The notes under the pieces are model-generated. The model did not search any database and had not been told where the DNA came from. It saw nothing but the letters and a program-made list of their open reading frames with translations. The translations under genes and the position numbers were made by a program. From contig JACMKV010000096.1 in the NCBI GenBank assembly GCA_014379915.1, positions 1-6,934 of the forward strand: a DNA stretch of 6,934 nucleotides, written 5' to 3'. Shown piece by piece: positions 1 to 5,815 of this stretch (its first letter is position 1; the number at the start of each line of letters is the position of its first letter). The DNA is from Burkholderiales bacterium. GTDB lineage: Bacteria > Pseudomonadota > Gammaproteobacteria > Burkholderiales > JACMKV01.

Positions 1-302
1 AATATCTGAAATCGCTGGGCGCGCCGCAGTATGTCGACGGCATCATCCAGAGCGGTGAAGGCGAGCTTGAGGAAGCCGCGCTGGAAGACGGAAACCCGGA
101 GTCCGACGCCCTGTACGACGAAGCCGTCGCCATCGTATTGAAATCGCGGCGCGCGTCGATTTCGCTGGTGCAGCGCCATTTGCGCATCGGCTATAACCGC
201 GCCGCCCGGCTGATCGAGCAAATGGAGCGCGCCGGCATGGTTTCGGCGATGCAGAATAACGGCAACCGCGAAATCCTGGTGCCGCCTTCCGAGCAGCATT
301 AG
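1..302 (+). CDS. ftsK: DNA translocase FtsK, C-terminal end (partial)
   Basis: This is the 3' end of a gene that enters from the left edge; the frame starts at base 3 and gives 99 codons before TAG at 300-302. FtsK is a septum-anchored, hexameric dsDNA pump that brings chromosome ends together at division and activates XerCD at dif. What is visible is the end of the motor region (YLKSLGAPQYVDGI), an acidic linker (EGELEEAALEDGNPESDALY), and then the winged-helix gamma domain with the typical run ISLVQRHLRIGYNRAARLIE followed by MERAGMV. The gamma domain reads the polar KOPS sites and contacts XerD. The C-terminus (REILVPPSEQH) is a normal length for the family. Identification is supported by the following lolA-rarA-serS order, which matches the FtsK neighbourhood in many proteobacteria. 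The ATPase core and membrane domain lie outside the window. Confidence 0.95.
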   Translation, partial: YLKSLGAPQYVDGIIQSGEGELEEAALEDGNPESDALYDEAVAIVLKSRRASISLVQRHLRIGYNRAARLIEQMERAGMVSAMQNNGNREILVPPSEQH

Positions 303-388
303 CAGTCACTAAGCATCCGAATGCATCTGTCATGTGTACTAGTAATCGTACCTTATGGTGCAATTTTGTCCTTCAACCTGGAGAACAT

Positions 389-918
389 ATGAAAAAGCTG
401 ATTCGACCCGCAATCATCGCGACCTTGCCTGTCGTTCTGGCCGCATGCGCCGGCACTCGACTGCCGCGCCGGATGTTCCGGCCGCGGTCGCCGTGCCGTC
501 CGGCAACAAGCTATCCATGACGTTGAACGGCGCCGGCCTCCTGACTTATGAATGCCGCGCCAAAGCCGGTGCTGCGGATACCTTCGAATGGGCTTTCGCC
601 GGACCAAACGCGAAATTGACCGACAAAGGCGGCGCCGTGGTCGGCAAGTATTACGGCGGGCCGACCTGGGAGCACAGCGACGGCAGCAAGGTCACCGGCA
701 AGCAGCTCGCGGTTTCACCCTCGCCTGCCGGCAACATCCCGATGCAGCTGGTGCAGGCGATTCCGGCCACGGGCTCGGGAGCGTTTAGCGGCGTGACTTA
801 TATCCAGCGCCTGAATACGAAGGGCGGGGTAGCGCCGGCCGAGCCGTGCAACGCATCGACATCAGGCGCGAAAAAGACCGTCAACTACTCCGCCGACTAC
901 GTGTTCTACAAGAAGTAA
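389..918 (+). CDS. DUF3455 family lipoprotein, apparently frameshifted
   Basis: Two overlapping frames together make one gene. ATG at 389, with GGAGA at 380-384 just upstream, opens a lipoprotein signal peptide MKKLIRPAIIATLPVVLAAC, with a lipobox-like LAAC and Cys20 at 446-448. Soon after CAGT the sequence stops making sense in that frame, and the other frame (codons beginning at 457 and on) carries a full DUF3455 body: a YEC segment, KYYGGPTWEHSDGS, SPSPAGNIP, VTYIQRLNTKGG, an EPCN segment and the terminal YSADYVFYKK. Two body cysteines could form a disulfide. The switch falls within about 452-463 and needs one extra base, so this is either a one-base deletion (pseudogene) or a sequencing error. 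The body frame also has an ATG at 355, but that start gives no signal peptide and an implausible N-terminus. The family's function is not known; an envelope-anchored protein is inferred from the lipobox. It sits between ftsK and lolA, which are neighbours in many relatives. Confidence 0.75.
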
Positions 919-1064
919 ACGCGATAAAGCAGTGCCGCAGTGATCCCCCGCACGCAATTCACAGGCTGGAGATAGCGGTGAAAAGCTTGCGGGGATTCTG
1001 TTTTCAGCTCTGGTGAGGTTAACAACTAAACCCCATAGCGCCTGTCTCAGTCGGACACACCCAT

Positions 1065-1069
1065 GAGGA
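1065..1069 (+). promoter_or_regulatory. Ribosome binding site deciding the lolA start
   Basis: GAGGA lies five bases before the ATG at 1075. An in-frame ATG at 1063 has no comparable purine run upstream and would overlap this site. The site therefore favours the start at 1075. Confidence 0.6.
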
Positions 1070-1074
1070 TTCCG

Positions 1075-1680
1075 ATGCGAAGATTTCTTCTGATCCTGTT
1101 TCTGGCGCCGCTCTCCGCACTCGCCGAGGGCACCGACCGATTAAAGAATTTCGTCGAAACCACCCGCTCGGCGAAAGCTGATTTCACGCAGACTGTTACC
1201 GGCAACAACGCCAAAAAACCGCAGCAGGCGAGCGGCGAAATGCAATTTTCGCGTCCCGGAAAATTCCGCTGGAGCTACGATAAACCCTACGAACAACTGA
1301 TCGTCGGCGACGGCGACAAGCTATGGATATACGACAAGGATCTGGAGCAGGTCACGGTGAAATCGCTCGACCAGGCGCTGGGCGGAAGTCCGGCCGCGTT
1401 GCTTGCCGGCAGCAATGAAATCGAAAAAAGCTTCGCGCTGCAAAATGCCGGTACGAAAGACGGCCTGGAATGGCTCGAAGCGATACCTAAAATGCCCGAC
1501 AGCACGTTTTCCACCGTGCGTATGGGTTTCGATAACAGCGGGCTGAAAGTGATGGAACTCAACGACCACTTCGGGCAGCAAACGCTGATCAAGTTTTCGA
1601 ATCTGCAGAAAAACCCTGAATTCGCAGCACAGACGTTCGAGTTCACGCCGCCGAAAGGCGCGGATGTAATCGGCGAGTAG
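1075..1680 (+). CDS. lolA: Outer-membrane lipoprotein carrier protein LolA
   Basis: LolA is the periplasmic chaperone that accepts lipoproteins from the LolCDE ABC transporter and hands them to LolB (or directly to the outer membrane where LolB is absent). The start at 1075 gives 201 residues, normal for the family, and a clean signal peptide MRRFLLILFLAPLSALA with cleavage expected after SALA. The mature part shows family features: TRSAKADFTQTV near the N-terminus, then GEMQFSRPGKFRWSYDKPYEQLIVGDG and LWIYDKDLEQVTVKSL, strands of the open beta-barrel that binds acyl chains, and a hydrophobic C-terminal FEFTPPKGADVIGE. An alternative ATG at 1063 would add four residues. The gene follows the DUF3455 gene after a 156-base gap and precedes rarA, the usual order. 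No terminator with a T-run was found after it; the next gap is filled with repeats. Confidence 0.95.
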   Translation: MRRFLLILFLAPLSALAEGTDRLKNFVETTRSAKADFTQTVTGNNAKKPQQASGEMQFSRPGKFRWSYDKPYEQLIVGDGDKLWIYDKDLEQVTVKSLDQALGGSPAALLAGSNEIEKSFALQNAGTKDGLEWLEAIPKMPDSTFSTVRMGFDNSGLKVMELNDHFGQQTLIKFSNLQKNPEFAAQTFEFTPPKGADVIGE

Positions 1681-1740
1681 CAAAAGCGTCTCGCACTTAT
1701 CTTTATTTGCGCCCAGGCGCTGAGTATGCCCTTCATGCAA

Positions 1741-1775
1741 GACGCTGAATTCCCGCGTGGGTGCGCGGGAATGAC
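1741..1775 (-). repeat. Palindromic repeat copy A (lolA-rarA gap)
   Basis: A perfect 9-bp inverted repeat, ATTCCCGCG at 1749-1757 and CGCGGGAAT at 1764-1772, encloses a 6-base loop. It is flanked by GACGCTGA on the left and GAC on the right. On the minus strand it reads GTCATTCCCGCG...CGCGGGAAT, the form of a repeat common in intergenic DNA of proteobacteria. Confidence 0.85.
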
Positions 1776-1804
1776 AGCCTTTTGTGATGCGCGTACTAAC
1801 CGTG

Positions 1805-1832
1805 TCGTCCCCGTGAAAACGGGGACCCAGTC
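1805..1832 (+). repeat. Palindromic repeat copy B, divergent stem
   Basis: GTCCCCGT at 1807-1814 pairs perfectly with ACGGGGAC at 1819-1826 around a GAAA loop. The outer bases (GTC before, CCAGTC after) align with the other copies in opposite orientation to A. The stem differs from the ATTCCCGC form, but both arms changed together so pairing is kept. Confidence 0.7.
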
Positions 1833-1844
1833 ACTTTGAGCAAA

Positions 1845-1875
1845 GACGCTGGATTTCCGCTGATGCGGCAATGAC
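1845..1875 (-). repeat. Palindromic repeat copy C, imperfect stem
   Basis: GACGCTGGATTTCCGC, a TGAT loop and GCGGCAATGAC form the same element in the orientation of copy A. One stem position is mismatched (T at 1856 against C at 1869), so this copy looks slightly decayed. Confidence 0.7.
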
Positions 1876-1956
1876 AAAGCGGCCTTCTGCGCGCCATACG
1901 TTTCAGCACAGGCGTTGCATGATCCCGACTATCGAAGAGATGCGCGATTACTGAAC

Positions 1957-3273
1957 GTGACTGATCTCTTCACACCTACCGCACCGATTCCGCCGCTCGC
2001 CGAAGCGATGCGCCCGCGCAAGCTCGACGAAGTCATTGGCCAGCAGCATTTGATCGGCGCCGGCAAGCCGCTGCGCGTCGCATTCGAATCGGGCAAGCCC
2101 CATTCGATGATCCTGTGGGGCCCGCCCGGCGTCGGCAAAACGACGCTCGCGCGGCTGATGGCGCAGGCGTTCGACGCTGAATTCATCGCGCTGTCGGCGG
2201 TGTTGTCCGGCGTCAAGGATATCCGCGAAGCCGTGCAGCGCGCCGAGCACGTGCTGCAGCAATCGGGACGGCGAACGATTCTGTTCGTCGATGAAGTGCA
2301 TCGTTTCAACAAAGCGCAGCAGGATGCGTTTCTGCCGTTCGTCGAGCAGGGCTTGCTGACCTTCATCGGCGCGACGACCGAGAACCCGTCGTTCGAAGTC
2401 AACAGCGCCTTGCTGTCGCGCGCCGCAGTCTATGTGCTGCAGCCGTTGAACGACGATGAACTCGGGCAGGTGCTGGCGCGCGCACAACAGCATGTGCTGC
2501 AGGGACGCGAATTCACGCCTGCCGCAAAAGCGCTGCTGCTTGGCTACGCGGATGGCGACGCGCGCCGCTTGTTGAACATGCTCGAACAGCTCGCGACCGC
2601 CGCGGGGGAAGAACATGCAGGGCTAATCGACGAAACGTTCGTCACCAGCACGCTTACGCAAAGCCTGCGCCGCTTCGATAAAGGCGGCGACGCGTTCTAC
2701 GATCAGATATCCGCATTGCATAAATCGGTGCGCGGTTCCGCGCCCGATGCCGCCCTCTACTGGATGTGCCGCATGCTCGATGGCGGCGCCGATCCACTAT
2801 ACCTCGGGCGCCGCATCGTGCGCATGGCGTCCGAAGACATTGGCCTCGCCGATCCGCGCGCATTGCGCTTTGCCCTCGATGCGTGCGAAACCTACGAGCG
2901 CCTCGGGACGCCCGAAGGCGAACTCGCGCTTGCGCATGCCGTGCTGTATCTTGCGGCCGCACCAAAAAGCAACGCCGCCTATAACGCTTACAACGCGGCA
3001 CGCGCGTTCATCAAAAAGGATGCTTCGCGCGCCGTGCCCGTGCACTTGCGCAACGCGCCGACGAAACTGACGAAAGATCTCGGCTACGGCTATGAATATC
3101 GCTATGCCCACGACGAGCCGGAAGCGTACGCGGCGGGCGAGAATTACTTTCCGGACGGCGTGCGGCAACCGAATTTTTATCAGCCAACCGATCGTGGCCT
3201 GGAAGCAAAAATCGCCGAGCGGCTGCGGCATTTGCGCGAACTCGATGCGCAGGCAAAGAAAAGCAAAGCTTAG
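1957..3273 (+). CDS. rarA: Replication-associated recombination protein RarA (AAA+ ATPase, MgsA/WRNIP1 family)
   Basis: RarA is a cytoplasmic AAA+ ATPase of the clamp-loader-like MgsA/WRNIP1 family that acts at stalled replication forks. Visible in order, numbered from GTG 1957 (438 residues; E. coli RarA is about 447): LAEAMRPRKLDEVIGQQHL, Walker A GPPGVGKTT at 55-63, Walker B FVDEVHRFN with Asp112-Glu113, sensor 1 GATTENPSF from 138, an arginine finger in LLSRAA at Arg155, sensor 2 GDARRLLN around 200, then the C-terminal oligomerisation region (FDKGGDAFYDQISALHKS, DPLYLGRRIVRMASEDIG, KSNAAYNAYNAAR). The start is uncertain. GTG 1957 yields VTDLFTPTAP, which resembles family N-termini; an upstream in-frame TTG at 1915 would add 14 residues (MHDPDYRRDARLLN) unlike the family. 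Neither has a strong ribosome binding site. Both flanking gaps contain palindromic repeats. Confidence 0.95.
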   Translation: MTDLFTPTAPIPPLAEAMRPRKLDEVIGQQHLIGAGKPLRVAFESGKPHSMILWGPPGVGKTTLARLMAQAFDAEFIALSAVLSGVKDIREAVQRAEHVLQQSGRRTILFVDEVHRFNKAQQDAFLPFVEQGLLTFIGATTENPSFEVNSALLSRAAVYVLQPLNDDELGQVLARAQQHVLQGREFTPAAKALLLGYADGDARRLLNMLEQLATAAGEEHAGLIDETFVTSTLTQSLRRFDKGGDAFYDQISALHKSVRGSAPDAALYWMCRMLDGGADPLYLGRRIVRMASEDIGLADPRALRFALDACETYERLGTPEGELALAHAVLYLAAAPKSNAAYNAYNAARAFIKKDASRAVPVHLRNAPTKLTKDLGYGYEYRYAHDEPEAYAAGENYFPDGVRQPNFYQPTDRGLEAKIAERLRHLRELDAQAKKSKA

Positions 3274-3316
3274 TTTCGCTAACTCTCGCTGCGGCATTAA
3301 AAACGAACGGTTCAAA

Positions 3317-3347
3317 GACACTGGATTCCAGCTTTCGCTGGAATGAC
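3317..3347 (-). repeat. Palindromic repeat copy D (rarA-serS gap)
   Basis: ATTCCAGC at 3325-3332 pairs perfectly with GCTGGAAT at 3337-3344 around TTTC. The flanks GACACTGG and GAC match copies A and C. Relative to ATTCCCGC, the inner stem has changed on both arms, keeping the hairpin. Confidence 0.85.
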
Positions 3348-3397
3348 GGGGAAAGTGTGATCGCCGCGATGGATGGCTGAACTTGCTAAAAAAGCTT

Positions 3398-3423
3398 GTC
3401 ATTCCCGCGAAGGCGGGAATCCA
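3398..3423 (+). repeat. Palindromic repeat copy E (rarA-serS gap)
   Basis: ATTCCCGC at 3401-3408 pairs perfectly with GCGGGAAT at 3413-3420 around GAAG, preceded by GTC and followed by CCA. This is the canonical form. It faces copy D across 50 bases, so the two form a head-to-head pair, and it ends 39 bases before the serS start. Confidence 0.9.
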
Positions 3424-3462
3424 ATGATTTAAAATCCTGCCCTTACGCCAAGAACGAAACAA

Positions 3463-4743
3463 ATGCTCGACATACAACTCCTGCGCAACGATCTCGACGC
3501 CGTAGTGTCCGCTTTAGGCAAGCGCGGCTACGCCTTCCCTGCGGAAGAATTCCGCGCGCTCGAAACCGAACGTAAAACCTTGCAAACGCGCACGCAGGAT
3601 TTGCAGGCACAACGTAACGCCGCCTCAAAAAAAATTGGTCAGGCCAAGGCCAAAGGTGAAGACGCCAGCGCGATCATGCAGGAAGTCGGCGCGCTCGGCG
3701 ATGAACTAAAGTCCGCCGAAACGAAGCTCGAAGCCCTGCAGCAAAAGCTGTCCGACCTGCTGCTCGTGATTCCGAATATTCCGCATGAAAGCGTGCCGGA
3801 AGGTAAATCGGCCGACGATAATCGGGAAGTACGCAGGGTAGGGCAGCCGCGTCATTTCGATTTCGCCGTCAAAGATCACGTCGATCTCGGCGAAGGCCTG
3901 GGTCTGCTCGACTTCGCGGCCGCGACAAAAATCAGCGGCGCGCGCTTTTCCTTACTGAAAGGGCCACTTGCGCGCCTGCACCGCGCGCTCGCGCAATTCA
4001 TGCTCGATGTTCATACCAGCGAACACGGCTACACCGAAATTTACGCGCCGTATCTCGTCAATGCCGACAGCATGCGCGGCACCGGGCAGTTGCCAAAGTT
4101 CGAGGCCGATCTGTTTGCGACCTATGCCGATCCTGATCGCAAACTGTATCTAATTCCAACCGCCGAAGTCCCGGTCACCAACATCGTCCGCGACGAGATC
4201 GTTCCTCTTGCGGACATGCCGCTTAAATTCGTTTGTCATACCCCGTGCTTCCGCTCCGAAGCCGGCTCCTACGGCAAAGACACGCGCGGCATGATCCGCC
4301 AGCATCAATTCGACAAGGTCGAGCTCGTGCAAATCGTGCGTCCTGAAAATTCCTATCGCGCGCTCGACGAGCTGACCGCGCATGCCGAAACCATCCTCAG
4401 GAAGCTCGAGCTGCCGTACCGCACCGTCACACTTTGCATCGGCGACATGGGCTTTTCCGCCGCCAAAACCTACGACATCGAAGTCTGGCTGCCCGCGCAA
4501 AACACCTACCGCGAAATCTCCTCGTGCAGCAATTTCGAAGCCTTCCAGGCGCGGCGCATGCAGGCGCGCTTTCGCAATGAGAAGGGCAAACCAGAGCTCG
4601 TGCATACGCTGAACGGATCCGGGCTTGCAGTCGGCAGAACGCTGGTCGCAATCCTGGAGAATTATCAAAATGCGGATGGCAGCATTAAAATCCCCCGAGC
4701 ACTCATGACGTACATGAATGGTCTGGCGCGGCTTGGTGGTTAG
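3463..4743 (+). CDS. serS: Serine--tRNA ligase (seryl-tRNA synthetase)
   Basis: SerS charges tRNA-Ser (and tRNA-Sec, where present) with serine in the cytoplasm using ATP. The 426 residues are full length for the class II enzyme. The N-terminus (MLDIQLLRNDLDAVVSALGKRG) leads into the long antiparallel coiled-coil arm, about residues 28-100, that grips the tRNA long variable arm; it ends in LLVIPNIPHESVPEG. The catalytic domain shows the serine-binding TAE loop at 233-235 (PTAEVPVTN), motif 2 with FRSEAG at 263-268 (Arg264) followed by DTRGMIRQHQFDKVELV, and motif 3 as NGSGLAVGRT with Arg392. All expected catalytic residues seen here are intact. The ribosome binding site is weak (purine-rich AAGAACGAAAC before ATG 3463). 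The repeat pair upstream separates it from rarA; a terminator-like hairpin lies just downstream. Confidence 0.97.
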   Translation: MLDIQLLRNDLDAVVSALGKRGYAFPAEEFRALETERKTLQTRTQDLQAQRNAASKKIGQAKAKGEDASAIMQEVGALGDELKSAETKLEALQQKLSDLLLVIPNIPHESVPEGKSADDNREVRRVGQPRHFDFAVKDHVDLGEGLGLLDFAAATKISGARFSLLKGPLARLHRALAQFMLDVHTSEHGYTEIYAPYLVNADSMRGTGQLPKFEADLFATYADPDRKLYLIPTAEVPVTNIVRDEIVPLADMPLKFVCHTPCFRSEAGSYGKDTRGMIRQHQFDKVELVQIVRPENSYRALDELTAHAETILRKLELPYRTVTLCIGDMGFSAAKTYDIEVWLPAQNTYREISSCSNFEAFQARRMQARFRNEKGKPELVHTLNGSGLAVGRTLVAILENYQNADGSIKIPRALMTYMNGLARLGG

Positions 4744-4747
4744 CTTG

Positions 4748-4844
4748 TTAAACAGGCTGTTGCAAGTCTACTGCGATTTCCGATACTTCGTTGCTCACGG
4801 CCGCGTCCTGGCTGCGGCCGCGACGTTTTTCAACAGTCTGTTAA
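4748..4844. repeat. Small element with terminal inverted repeats (MITE/REP-like)
   Basis: The left arm, 4748-4765 (TTAAACAGGCTGTTGCAA), matches the reverse complement of the right arm, 4829-4844 (TTAACAGACTGTTGAA), with one substitution and two single-base gaps. Between them lies a 7-bp GC hairpin. The element starts four bases after the serS stop codon. The architecture suggests a small non-coding repeat that could be present in many copies; a genome-wide search is needed to show that. Confidence 0.55.
4798..4830 (+). terminator. Putative intrinsic terminator after serS
   Basis: CGGCCGC at 4798-4804 pairs perfectly with GCGGCCG at 4814-4820 around a 9-base loop, with two further pairs possible after one mismatch. 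TTTTT at 4826-4830 follows five bases after the core stem. The position 55 bases after the serS stop fits transcription termination ahead of the accessory genes. It lies inside the inverted-repeat element. Confidence 0.6.
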
Positions 4845-4874
4845 GAGCTCATTTCGTCAAAATGGAAGATCATG

Positions 4875-4903
4875 TTGACCATACCATAACGGCACACCAT
4901 AAT
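4875..4903 (+). promoter_or_regulatory. Predicted sigma-70 promoter of the toxin-antitoxin operon
   Basis: TTGACC at 4875-4880 (5 of 6 to TTGACA) is separated by exactly 17 bases from CATAAT at 4898-4903 (5 of 6 to TATAAT). Seven bases separate the -10 box from the ATG at 4911, so transcription should begin at about 4910-4911. The segment also contains CCATA at 4879-4883, 4884-4888 and 4897-4901, possible operator half-sites for autoregulation by the ribbon-helix-helix antitoxin; that role is inference. Confidence 0.6.
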
Positions 4904-4910
4904 TGCTGGC

Positions 4911-5213
4911 ATGGCTACGATGAATGTTCGAACCACGTTTGCCCTGGACGAAGAAACCTCCCGCACCATCAAGGAACTCGCCGTTGCCTGGGGCGTGTCC
5001 CAAGCGGAAGCGGTGCGCCGCGCGGTAAGGCTTGTCAAGGAACGTGAGCAGACGCTGGCCCCCAAAACACCCCTGGCGGTCCTGAAAGAGCTACGCGCGC
5101 AGCCGATCCGGTCGCGAACCGAAACGATAGCTTTGGTCAGGCAGCTACGCACCGAGCGCCGTGCCGAGGACGCGGCGCGGGAGGACAAGCTTTCGCGCAA
5201 GAAAGCGCGATGA
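4911..5213 (+). CDS. Ribbon-helix-helix antitoxin of a VapBC-type module
   Basis: This 100-residue protein begins with a CopG/Arc-type ribbon-helix-helix fold: an RTTFALDEET strand, then helices around TIKELAVAWGVSQAEAVRRA and VRLVKEREQ (about residues 7-45). Such antitoxins bind DNA as dimers, repress their own operon and neutralise the partner toxin with a flexible C-terminal tail, here the highly charged ERRAEDAAREDKLSRKKAR. The toxin ATG overlaps its stop by four bases (ATGA), so the pair is translationally coupled. ATG 4911 was chosen because the predicted transcript starts there; ATG 4920 is a possible alternative, and neither has a Shine-Dalgarno sequence. The promoter upstream carries CCATA repeats that could be its operator. 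The family is clear from the fold pattern and partner; I would not assign a more specific VapB subtype. Confidence 0.8.
   Translation: MATMNVRTTFALDEETSRTIKELAVAWGVSQAEAVRRAVRLVKEREQTLAPKTPLAVLKELRAQPIRSRTETIALVRQLRTERRAEDAAREDKLSRKKAR
5189..5210 (+). promoter_or_regulatory. Hairpins over the toxin start region
   Basis: Two mutually exclusive hairpins sit immediately before the toxin ATG at 5210. GCTTTC (5189-5194) pairs with GAAAGC (5201-5206), and TCGCGC (5193-5198) pairs with GCGCGA (5205-5210), the latter including the A of the start codon and leaving AAGAAA in the loop. Either fold would limit independent ribosome entry at the toxin and favour translation coupled to the antitoxin. Structure is read directly; the role is inference. 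Confidence 0.4.
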
Positions 5214-5590
5214 TTCATGTTGACGCCAACATCCTGATCGCGCTATCTGTCTTGTTACGTCCCGAGCCGACCGAATTCGAGCGACGCCTGCGCAAGGGTG
5301 AGCCGGTCACTGCAAGCGCACCGGCATGGTTCGAATTCGTCTGCGGCCCGGTGACTGAATCTGATCTGGATAAAGCGGAAGAATTTCTGGGAGGGGAAAT
5401 TGCACCGCTTACACGTGAGCACGCGGACCGTGCCGCGGTGCTCTTTAACGTGACTGGCAGGCGGCGCGCCTCGAAGACCGACTGCCTGATCGCCGCTATC
5501 GCCATTACGGAAGGGGCAGACTTAGCCACGTTCAATCGCGCAGATTTTAAACGTTTCGAGTCCTACGGCCTTCGTCTCGTCGAGGTTTAG
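5210..5590 (+). CDS. PIN-domain ribonuclease toxin, VapC-type
   Basis: A 126-residue single PIN domain, the usual length for VapC toxins, which are Mg2+-dependent endoribonucleases that cut tRNA, rRNA or mRNA when freed from their antitoxin. The acidic residues expected to hold the metal are visible: Asp5 in MIHVDANILIAL, Glu42 in PAWFEFVCG, Asp91 in SKTDCLIAAIAI, and Asp112 in ATFNRADFKRF near the C-terminus. All four positions are present, so the nuclease looks intact. The start overlaps the antitoxin stop (ATGA) and has no strong ribosome binding site of its own; hairpins cover the start region. The target RNA cannot be read from the sequence. Alternative reading: a PIN protein with another role, but the antitoxin partner makes a toxin by far the best call. 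Confidence 0.88.
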   Translation: MIHVDANILIALSVLLRPEPTEFERRLRKGEPVTASAPAWFEFVCGPVTESDLDKAEEFLGGEIAPLTREHADRAAVLFNVTGRRRASKTDCLIAAIAITEGADLATFNRADFKRFESYGLRLVEV

Positions 5591-5803
5591 AAAACAGGCG
5601 CAACCGTGCTATGCCGCTCCTCGGTTCGCTTGGTGGCGCGCCCTCTAAAATGAGCACGATAACGCCGAGGAAGCCTTCCGCGCTTCTTGAGAAGCGGACA
5701 TTGAAACCGGTTGGATTTCTCCATGACAAAGCAAACCTGATATAGCTCGTTGGCGCTTCGCCGGGAAGTGGCAGGTGTATTGAGCAATTCAGAGTGAACT
5801 CCA
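5591..5803. other. Gap between toxin gene and hsdM, no gene seen
   Basis: About 210 bases with no supported reading frame on either strand. It holds a small hairpin, CGCTTC (5681-5686) with GAAGCG (5691-5696), and a distant CCTCGG/CCGAGG pair, but no T-run for a terminator and no convincing -35/-10 pair. It is presumably the hsdM upstream region, and may contain old insertion remnants. Confidence 0.4.
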
Positions 5804-5810
5804 GGGAGAG
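5804..5810 (+). promoter_or_regulatory. Ribosome binding site deciding the hsdM GTG start
   Basis: GGGAGAG ends five bases before GTG 5816. There is no in-frame ATG nearby before residue 33, and the residues encoded from this GTG match the usual HsdM N-terminus, so the GTG is the start. Confidence 0.7.
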
Positions 5811-5815
5811 AAGGC

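Noticed and set aside
446..470. Programmed ribosomal frameshifting in the DUF3455 gene
   Set aside because: No slippery heptamer or stimulating pseudoknot-like structure is seen at the switch; a lost base is simpler.
943..996. Inverted repeat ATCCCCCGCA / TGCGGGGAT after the DUF3455 gene as a terminator
   Set aside because: The arms are about 35 bases apart, one has an extra C, and only a short TTTT follows nine bases or so later after mixed sequence; too weak to call.
1710..1721. GCGCCCAGGCGC hairpin after lolA as a terminator
   Set aside because: The stem is only 4-5 bp with almost no loop and no T-run follows.
1741..1875. CRISPR array from the repeats after lolA
   Set aside because: Copies are in both orientations, unevenly spaced and divergent, with no regular spacers or cas genes; they are dispersed palindromic repeats.
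1287..1877. 196-codon minus-strand open frame opposite lolA
   Set aside because: No family resemblance, starts inside the repeat cluster and runs antisense through lolA.
3396..3435. serS promoter from TTGTCA (3396-3401) and TAAAAT (3430-3435)
   Set aside because: The spacer is 28 bases, far beyond the usual 16-19, and the -35 is part of the repeat.
2797..3477. 226-codon minus-strand open frame across the end of rarA and the repeats
   Set aside because: It is antisense to rarA, and its first part (HWIPAFAGMT, SSESWNPV) is the typical spurious translation of the palindromic repeat.
5701..5781. hsdM promoter from TTGAAA (5701), TATAGC (5741) or TGTATT (5776)
   Set aside because: No combination has acceptable spacing and match; none is supported.
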